From the NCBI GenBank assembly GCA_030765045.1, contig CM060961.1, forward strand, positions 141,174,038 through 141,238,037: a stretch of DNA of 64,000 bases. The letters are read 5' to 3'. Source of the stretch: Tenodera sinensis. Lineage: Eukaryota; Arthropoda; Insecta; Mantodea; Mantidae. Shown one piece after another: positions 56,158 to 64,000 of this stretch. Both the position numbers and the translations under genes were made by a program. Below the pieces are notes generated by a model. That model had not been told where the DNA came from. It worked only from the letters and a program-made list of their open reading frames with translations, and did not search any database. Each line of letters starts with the position of its first letter. The first letter of the stretch is position 1.

Positions 56158-57763
56158 CTATATAATTGTCTCCCTGGCCCCTAATGACCAACAGAGTGCT
56201 CCTTAGGAGCAAGATACCTTCACTCAAGAGATATAGCCTTAATGATGAAAACTGTACATCTATCTTCCTTGTATTACAAAGAAATCTATAATGAAACAAA
56301 AAATGCAAACATTTAAGTAGATAGAAAAATAAGCTTTAGCAAGAATTGTTTATAGAAGGTATATAAGATAAATATATGCAGAAGGTTGTAAATGTAGCAT
56401 ACTTTTCTTCCTTGTTTTTCTTTTCTCACTTTCATATACAGTACTGAGGGAACAATGTCAGGCAGTACACTTCTCATAGTACATCTTCACTTCCCTGAAA
56501 AGTCTACAATTTCAAAATGTACATGTGGAATTGGCAGCTAAGTAAATTTAATTTCCTAGTAAAAAAGAATTAAAGTAGAAGGGGCAGGAGGCATCTGAAT
56601 GCGATATTGTTTAATAATAGCTTTATAAATAAGGTGAAAGCAGTGTTATGTATTAAGTGCTTCACATGCATGCACAAAAGCATTGTATTTATTTTTGTTA
56701 ATCCTTTTACCTTTATTAGCATGAAAAGAAGAGCTTGTGCATCAGATGATATGCATAATATAATCACAGCCAACAAACCATCATAAATCTCAAATGCAAC
56801 ACAAAAACTGCAAAAGCAATATAAAGCAACTCTATTATAAACAATAATTACCTACCCATTTTCATGGGGTTGTTGGTACCCAGGATTTTGCAAAATCTGA
56901 AACATGAAATACAGTTTTTGACCATTGTATTTAGTAATCAGGTGTTAAAAGCTCATGTTAAAATGAGGGCTCAATTAATTCTGGATAGCAAATAAGCTAC
57001 ATAGCTCTGTTTATTATAAATATTTGGTTGTGGTAGAGTTGGAGAAATGAGGAAACTTTGAAAATCAGTGTTCATAAATTATAAGGGACATTGCTACTGA
57101 GTGTTCAAACCTTAACATAGAAGTATTCTTCTGAAATTTTCACTATGAAATTACTTATCATCGCTTATGCAATTACATATTTGTAATAATAATTATGGAT
57201 AATTATTGTATGATTAACCAACCCTAATGGATTGTATGATAAGATAGGATGATTATTTTCTAGACGTTAATCACTTCTGTACAGAAGAGATTACTGGAAA
57301 GTAGTTGACTTTACAAGGAAAGTACAAAGTTTTGAGTATTTAAATATTGTATTTTGCATATATTTTAAAGAAAATGTTTTTGGTTACCTGTTTTTAGTAA
57401 AAATTCAAATTTCTCTCTACAAACTTCTATTTCTTTCATTCAGGTAAATGCATGGCAGGTTTTACTGAATCTGCTTAATATTTAGTTCACCTAATACATT
57501 TTAAAATATAAAAATGCATTTTTTTTAGTCACATGTGAGATACATACACACTCATCATTGTAAATTTCTAAGAATTATTTAATACAAAACTGAAATTCAT
57601 TTAAATTCATCCATTGTAATTTAGAAGGCACAATGAAATGATTCCATTAAAGGTTTATATGTGGTTGCACATATATTTAACTAAATAAGGTATTTAGCTT
57701 GGAACTACTTTTGAGAAATGTCTTCCTCATCAACTTACTACAACAGTCTGTCCCTGACAAACA
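56158..57763. other. No recognised feature
   Basis: AT-rich. A minus frame at 56570-56776 without known domains. Confidence 0.4.
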
Positions 57764-57771
57764 TGGGGTAC

Positions 57772-57997
57772 AAAGGCGTCACGAAGGGGGGGCCACGTTG
57801 GTGAACTTAATGTGCAATCAATTACTGACTATTAAACTATTATTTTAATTAAGAACAATTGTTATTTAGCATAAATCAATACGGTTATATGCAACAAATA
57901 TAAATTTTGACAATAAAATAATGAATTAATAATATATGATTGCAAATTTCCAACATGTGCCCCCACTCCCTGGAAAAAAGTCTGCCAACGCTCATGT
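57772..57997. mobile_element. Probable hAT-type MITE, 226 bp, 8-bp TSD
   Basis: Perfect direct repeats TGGGGTAC at 57764-57771 and 57998-58005 flank the ends AAAGGCGTCACGAAGGGGGG and, as reverse complement, ACATGAGCGTTGGCAGAC. The ends share only a GGCGT/GAGCGT core, so the assignment rests mainly on the duplication. Confidence 0.6.
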
Positions 57998-58099
57998 TGG
58001 GGTACCTGGTTTTAAATGAGAGTTCCTTATGGTCTGCCTGGAAAATATGAACCATTTGGGGAATTTAAGGCCGTACCGGCACATCATGGTAGCTCAGTG

Positions 58100-59533
58100 G
58101 TTAAGAGTGGCCGCTATTGAGTGTTAAGAGTACAGATCTAGCAGTGGAGGTGACCAGATGTACAATGAAGGAAGCTCCTGCAGCAGAGGGGAAAAAGGAG
58201 TAAAGTGACATGGTAGCTAAAGAGCAGATAAATGAAACAGTTTTAGTAAGAGATAAAAGACTGACAAAGAGATTCAGGCAAGAGTGGATGAAATATGATG
58301 GGGGAAACAAAGAAATGGATACATTAAAACTGGAAATTCAAAACCTAAAAAGAACACTGGAAAGAATGGAAGACAAAAGCAGAAAATACAATCTAGTGAT
58401 TTCAGGAGTTGAAGAAAAACGTGCAATGGGAGTATGTCAGGATTTAAGAGATCTACTAGTGAACAGATTGTAAATACGTGTGAGAGGCTATGAGATTTGC
58501 TATGCATTCAGAATCAGCAAAATACCAGGGAAAAGAAATATTCTTCTGAAGTTTGCAAACAGGCAAGTGGCCATAGAAGTACTAAAACAGGCAAAAAAAT
58601 TGAGAGGATGAACTGTTTACATCAATAAGGACTTAACGTATACACAAAGGGCAAAAATGGAGTTAATTAATCAGCGAAGACAAGAAAGAATGAAGGCAAG
58701 AGGGTATACATTACAAACTTCAACCTGTATGCAGTTAACCAGGCAGCAGAGGAAAAATGGACCAAGCAACAGGCAGAGGCAGGACCAGCAGTCATTTCAC
58801 CAAGAAAAACAGGGAAATGTTCAAGCATCAGCAGAAAATACCTCAGAACAGACAACTGCTCAGCATTTTGCATGTGGTTCCAGTAACAAGTGCATCAAAG
58901 TCAAATGTCAGCAAAAGGCAAGGTGGCAAAATGGTGGGATGCAGCGAGCGGAAGAAACAGGGTAAAGAGCCAAGGTGGGGGATGACAACAATGGATAATT
59001 GGGAGGGAGCGAAGAAAAGTGTGAATTCAAGAATAGCTACAGAAAAAGTCTCAAATGAAATAGCTTAGGGATCAATGAGGGTGAGGGGGAAAGGGAGAAC
59101 TAAGCAGGAGAGAGAGAAAGAAAGGGATATTTTGCCAAGAGTAATAAGGTTAAAAAATGGTTGGGTAATCCATAAACGAGGTAGTAGAGAGTTTTTATAC
59201 ATGGTGAAAGTGAGGTTATGGTGAAGTAGTGTAATTGGGATAATGAAGATTAGTGAAGTGTACAATGTAAACTGATTAATAAACGTTATAAGGGTGAAGC
59301 TGATAAGAAAAGTTGAGAAATAGGGAAAGTAAATAGGCTTGGGGGATGAAATAAAACAGAAATAAAAATTAAAGGGTGGGAGCAGGATAAGATTAGTGGA
59401 AAGGTAAACATGTGTAATGTGTATAATTCGGCAATTATACCGAAGGGCTGCCCTAACAGCAAAGGGACCAGGGTCCAGCTTAGGGGTAGCCCAAAGTGTG
59501 TAAGATTTAGTACTCAATAAATCATTCATTCAT
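58100..59533 (+). pseudogene. LINE ORF1 followed directly by the LINE 3' end
   Basis: The plus frame 58210-58473 is a coiled-coil ORF1: LKLEIQNLKRTLERMEDKSR and KYNLVISGVEEKR. It continues past a stop as RGYEICYAFRISKIPGKRNI, LLKFANRQVAIEVLKQAKKL, VYINKDLTYTQRAKMELINQ and RRQERMKARGYTLQ to about 58720, then a basic Q-rich tail. ORF1 proteins coat LINE RNA. No EN or RT follows: at 59355 the 3' end shared with 1899-2135 begins, ending in ATCATTCATTCATT. A tRNA-like TGGTAGCTCAGTGGTTAAGA lies just before the ORF (about 58088). It may be a half-LINE that was moved by a helper. Confidence 0.7.
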
Positions 59534-59553
59534 TGACAGTAATGCAATACAAA

Positions 59554-59661
59554 TGTAACAAATATAATAAATATTCATAACAAAAGTTTGCTTGTCTTTT
59601 GCACAATTATAGCCCAAGACAAGTGAACTTCTGTTATGAATATTTATTATATTTGTTACAC
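59554..59661. repeat. 108-bp snap-back palindrome
   Basis: TGTAACAAATATAATAAATA, TTCATAACAAAAGTTTGCTT and GTCTT return in reverse as AAGACAAGTGAACTTCTGTT and ATGAATATTTATTATATTTG followed by TTACA, with a loop of about 16 bp. The stem is about 45 bp with 3-4 mismatches. Confidence 0.88.
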
Positions 59662-60795
59662 ATAGAAACAACTGCTTCTGAAGCACGTTCCAAATAAAAC
59701 TTTAAGGAAGTGAAGTTAGTCTTACATCCAACTCATCAATCAAATCACTGTTTCATTTCTAATTTCCAATTAATCAGTGATACTAACTATAGTTAGTGAA
59801 AGCTAACCTGGCACTTGAGAGCTACCTGATTCACTCAGCTGTGAACAAGGCTATCCCTATCTCGTCCAATCGACTTATCACTGCGCAATGCATTTATAAC
59901 ACAATTGAACAAGAGAGGGCTAGCCTCATTTGCAGGTAAGTGAATCCCATAGCTGTCAAGTGCCAGGTTATCTCTTGCCTACTTGAAACATGCACAAAAA
60001 TGCACTGAAATGAATATTTGGGAAAAATTATTTTTAAGGGAAAATTAACCAAAAAGAATGTTGAGGTCTAACTGAACCAAAATATTATCATCAAATTCTT
60101 ACAACCACCTGCAGAGGGACAAATAGTAAGCTATGACCATCAGTGGCAAGCTTCCAGTCACAGTTAACTGAATATGAGGAAAACATTCCTCGAAACTAGT
60201 TCCAAGACCTAATTGAATGGAATTTGTATTCTTATGACCACATTTAAAACTTTTAATTGAACTTTAGTTGTCTTGATCATTTTTTTTTGCTTACAACTCA
60301 GTAGCAAAGTTCCTTAATGCAACATCTAAGCATTGATATACTGGATAGTGAAATCACACACAGCTTTTAAGCACACTGTGTGAATATTGGTGATTGTCTT
60401 GCAGGTAATCTTAAAAATACTTCTGTTGTAAACAGTTCTGGTTTTAATAAAGTCAGTATATCGGCTCATGTGCTATAGTCCGCTTTCTGTCCTGGTGATA
60501 GTGGTGGTAGTTGTACAGCCAAAACAGAAAAATATAATCCAGAGTTGAAAAATTACTTCAGAAAATATCAGCAACACTCAACAATGCTACATTCACAGTG
60601 CCTTGGTTTGCCAAATGTATAATGAATGCATGCAGAATGCTTAGGTGTAAGCAGCATATAATAGCTCGAATATAACAGCTTAGCCAAGAGCTTAACAACA
60701 AACAATTCTAAACGATACAAACTCATGATTTGTTGCAATATTGCTTTTCCATTTTGATAATTTCATTTCAAATGAATAGTGAATTCCCTGTACTT
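59662..60795. other. No recognised feature
   Basis: Mixed composition with no coding or repeat signal supported. Confidence 0.4.
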
Positions 60796-61098
60796 TTACC
60801 TTCTACTATATGAAGGGGAAATATTTTATTCCACCCAAAAATTTTATGTCAAGCTTCCACATTTTTAGAAAAAGAGTTGTTTATGTACAACAACTAGAAA
60901 ATAAAACGTCTGTTAACAACCAAACTTGGTATTTAGGTTCAACACTTTCTAAGGATGCACCGCAAATATTTTCAAGAAAATCTGCCCACCCCAGATTACC
61001 CTTTATGTGGAATATTTAGATTTTCCTAAAAATGGCTCAAATGATTTTGATTAAAATACCCAATGTTTAAGAAATTTTCATGACAAATGAATTGTATA

Positions 61099-62669
61099 CA
61101 GTAGAACCTGCTAATCTGAAGTCTGCACGTCCAAAATTGCAGATAATCCAAACACAAAATCCTCTGAAACATGTTCCGAGAAATTCTAGTGTTGTAGTGT
61201 TATTAATCAATTCACCTTTGGATTCAATACAAAATCCATAGTTTAAAAAAAACAATAAAAAGCTTATAGTGTAGAGAAAGCAATATTATTATAGAACTGA
61301 CAAACTCGTTATTGAAACTTGAAACCGAAATTATAATGTCAATATATATATTTTATAATAGAAAGAAACAAAAGGAGATTCTAGTCAATAGTTAAGGGGA
61401 AGACGTAATAAAGCTGAATAGATTAAAGTCTCAAGAATGGAAGCCTAGGCAGATTTAAATGATAAGGTTACAATTGTTGTTTGCACAAAGCCATAGTGAT
61501 TCCGCGGCCTGATTCCTATCTTACCATGACGTATTCTAAAGTTAGCCAATGGAAATCGCTTCCTTCGTGTTGCTCACGCAAAAACAAATGCAATGCAACA
61601 CACACTCGTCTTGAATCGAGTCGAGATAACGCACGTGCAACTACGCATACCCTGTAGATTAGGACCTCTTGCTAGAGCTAGTCCGGACACCAAACACGAG
61701 ATCTTATAGGTCTTAAAGGCGACGTCTTTGATGGAGAGGAACGTTTGCGTCAAACTACGCATCGGAACCTAATGTTTATTGCACAAAACTGTTTTGCTGA
61801 ATTATTATTTATTTATGCCAACAAACTTACTGTTGGTGTTTTTAAACACACAAGCCGTGTGTGGGCAAAGTTTGAGAGGTAGTTTACCAGGAGAAATACG
61901 AACTGGTTTGAGAATTTAATGCCATTCTGGCAGTTTGTCATAATAGCTCAGTGGTAGAGCATCCGCCCGGTAAGCGGAAGGTCTGTGGTTCAAATCCCAG
62001 TTGTGGCATTGAATTTTTAAGTTCCAGTTCTACCTCTCATGTTTTGCTGAATTTTGCTGTGGGCAATGTGTCTGTACATAATGCATTTAGTTACTGTTAA
62101 CATTTTCACAATTACTTATGTACCATTTTGAAAACTATTGCATGTTTATGAAGCAGTAATTTTCATTTAACTTGCAAAATCAGTAACCTTCTTCTGCTGC
62201 AGAGAACTAAACCTGCCAATTTTGTAGCACTTACCCCCTTGTCAAGTCACTTTGACACTTCCAGGTTTTCTTTCAACATACAGGGACTATGTTTTGCTTT
62301 GGTTGACATCTTAGTACACGGTATAAAACAAACAAGCACCTGTTCTGAATTAATTTATGGGTAAAAAGCATAAATTACTGTCAAATGACTGCTAACAATA
62401 ATGTAACAAACTGAACTAGCCAGTACTGCTACTATCACAAGCGATTGGCTATATCCATTATCCTCAAGTCAGAAGAATACGTTGTCATTATGCTGTGCAT
62501 GGTAATTGCAACATTGTCACTTTCTCACATCACTATGCTACTTTACCTTGTAGCTGCTAATCCTATAGCTAATTTATCTACATTCTTTTTCTTTTTTTGG
62601 ATAATCTGAACATTTCCAAATCCGAACAAACCATATTCCCAATTAATTTGGATTAGCAAGGTTCTACTG
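61099..62669. mobile_element. pogo/Tigger-type non-autonomous element, TA TSD
   Basis: Left CAGTAGAACCTGCTAATCTG; right, as reverse complement, CAGTAGAACCTTGCTAATCC; TA on both sides (61097-61098, 62670-62671). These are textbook pogo/Tigger ends. Subterminal GATAATCCAAAC and GGATAATCTGAAC are also inverted. 1571 bp including a SINE. No DDE protein was recognised inside. Confidence 0.88.
61804..62039 (-). mobile_element. SINE family F, inverted head, TSD 14 bp
   Basis: Flanked by TGTTTTGCTGAATT at 61790-61803 and 62040-62053. On the minus strand: inverted head, spacer, TTTCTCCTGGTAAACTACCT joint, body and tail. It has the same layout and nearly the same internal joint as the copy at 3736-3968. 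It lies in the pogo-like element, which lies in R copy H. Confidence 0.9.
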
Positions 62670-63347
62670 TATCTAGAATTTATTGGGAACAGCCTCTGAA
62701 TCCCTATTCATTTTGAATGACTTTTGTGTAATTGGTAAATCATAAGAGAAAGACAAAATCTTACTAAACAAAAAAAGAAATGTAAGTTTTGTTTTAAAGT
62801 ACACAATTTATGCCAAACAAAGCTTTTTTGCAGAGTTTAACTATTTACAATTTATACCTTGTTATTGCTTTAAATTTTTAAACACTCATCTTTTCTCAAA
62901 TGGGAGTCATGCAAAGTGAACAGAATTTCAAAGCATCACATAACAACTCTTGTAAGAGTTGACGATCCTAAAGCCTAATGTGTTCCCCTCTTCCCATTGT
63001 AATCTCAAGGAAATATGCCATACAAGAATTTGTACAAATATTTGTCTTTAACAGGAAGTAGATAGAAGAATGAGCTTTTTCAAGAATAATTTGTTGAAGA
63101 TAAATGCAGATAGAGTCATGTGAATGTAACATGTCAGGTTTTGTATTCATGCTCAGGCACAGGAAAATGTTACTTTTCATTTTGGAAATAAAAGCAAACT
63201 TCTCCTACATATGTAATTTACTTTAACAAATGCAATTTGACTCAAATTTATAATTAACCAACTTCGCTAACCTTTGCTAGTTCTAGTGTTCTACAAAATG
63301 ATCACTTCACTTCACTGTATACTATTTCTAGTTTTCATTCATATTCT

Positions 63348-63393
63348 GTTGTTGTTTTCTAGTGCCTTGCATCTGGCAATGAAGCCATTAGCA
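63348..63393 (-). mobile_element. 46-bp LINE tail with 15-bp TSD
   Basis: GTTGTTTTCTAGTGCCTTGC and CAATGAAGCCATTAGCA, also found at 9871-9914, flanked by TTTCATTCATATTCT (63333-63347) and TTTCATTCACATTCT (63394-63408), one mismatch. Confidence 0.82.
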
Positions 63394-63408
63394 TTTCATT
63401 CACATTCT

Positions 63409-64000
63409 AACTGCATATAATTTAGCTTGTAAAATAGTTCTATAGTTTGAGGCATACCGATTTTGTCAAAATTTCATAAAATTGATCTACAAGGGCACAT
63501 AATCAGCACCCAATTGGAAACTTTTTTCAACCGACTCTAATTCTGAGATCACAGCATTTCAAGCTTCAATGGCAATTTTTGTCTGTCTTAAGTTGTATAA
63601 CACAAGAACTTTAATAAATGGTTTATATGCTAGCACCTTTCACAGATAACTGAAAACTTTTAGTTGCCAAAATTAAAAATTTGTTTCCGTAGTTTCAAGC
63701 TTTATTATATAAAAAGGCATAAAAATAACAGTACTATATGAAGTATTATAATATGAAATAAAATAGAATCAGTAACCAATGCAGTGCATTACATATTCAT
63801 AGTATTTTATAATAATTATACAATTAGTTTTTTATATTTCAGCTAAAGAATTGTATTCTAATTTTCTCTAGTCATAGTTCAGTAATTCAAACATCCTGAA
63901 AATTTAATGAAGAAAAACAAATGACAGTGAAGGAACTGTGATTTATTTTGAAAAAAAACTGTAAAATTTTATTATTAAAGTCACACAGAAAAGTACTGCT
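63409..64000. other. No recognised feature
   Basis: AT-rich to the window edge. Confidence 0.4.

Larger units (their letters stand above)
60796..63145 (+). repeat. Repeat R, copy H, split by a pogo-like element
   Basis: Left part 60796-61098 (TTTTATTCCACCCAAAAATT, AGGTTCAACACTTTCTAAGG, TTTTGATTAAAATACCCAAT) and right part 62670-63145 (TCTAGAATTTATTGGGAACA, GTAATTGGTAAATCATAAGA, GATAGAGTCATGTGAATGTA). Removing 61099-62669 plus one TA rejoins ATGAATTGTA to TCTAGAATTT exactly as in the other R copies (ATGAAATGTATATCTTGAAT). Confidence 0.88.

Overview
The window looks like non-genic, transposon-dominated nuclear DNA from an arthropod, most likely an insect with a large AT-rich genome. The reasons are the many Tc1/mariner, hAT, pogo/Tigger, piggyBac-like and THAP/P-element-like transposase remnants, jockey/CR1-like LINE pieces and several tRNA-derived SINE families, with no operons, no rRNA and no host exon that I can recognise. 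The species cannot be named from this evidence. Almost every coding trace is broken by stops or frameshifts. The one long open frame (22429-23718, 429 codons) lies inside a mobile element.

Layout. 0-9 kb: THAP/P-element-like pseudogene, a LINE 3' end, a diverged tandem duplication, a mariner-type element, SINEs and LINE RT pieces. 9-19 kb: a decayed jockey-like LINE on the minus strand, split by a SINE and by a pogo-like TIR element, then a decayed hAT element, SINEs and a 500-bp repeat. 19-25 kb: two adjacent nested structures. A mariner-like element (19445-21110) is split by an 850-bp repeat called R here. A Tc1-like element (21154-24468) is split by a TA-flanked inverted-repeat element (22273-24074) that carries the DUF7869-like ORF. 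25-32 kb: LINE RT, SINEs, a fold-back mariner derivative and a hAT remnant. 32-36 kb: a Tigger-like element with two R copies inside it, one of them holding a SINE, then two more R copies. 36-53 kb: mostly unassigned AT-rich DNA with mariner remnants, a SINE cluster and a small hAT MITE. 53-64 kb: two LINE derivatives that keep ORF1 but have lost the EN/RT part of ORF2, a piggyBac-like remnant, two snap-back sequences and a three-layer nest (R, then pogo-like, then SINE).

Most interesting points. (1) The DUF7869-like ORF sits in an element with Tc1-style ends and a 20-bp motif present five times. It interrupts a Tc1 transposase exactly at a TA, and removing it rejoins that reading frame, so the ORF-bearing unit has moved. 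(2) A SINE family (called F here) has its tRNA-like promoter region inverted relative to its tail. Five copies have target-site duplications, one has a head-to-head dimer, and the others have different central deletions. (3) Repeat R has about ten copies here, no recognisable protein, and clear insertions into other elements. These elements do not form a pathway. What they share is a history of repeated insertion, and the nesting gives relative ages.
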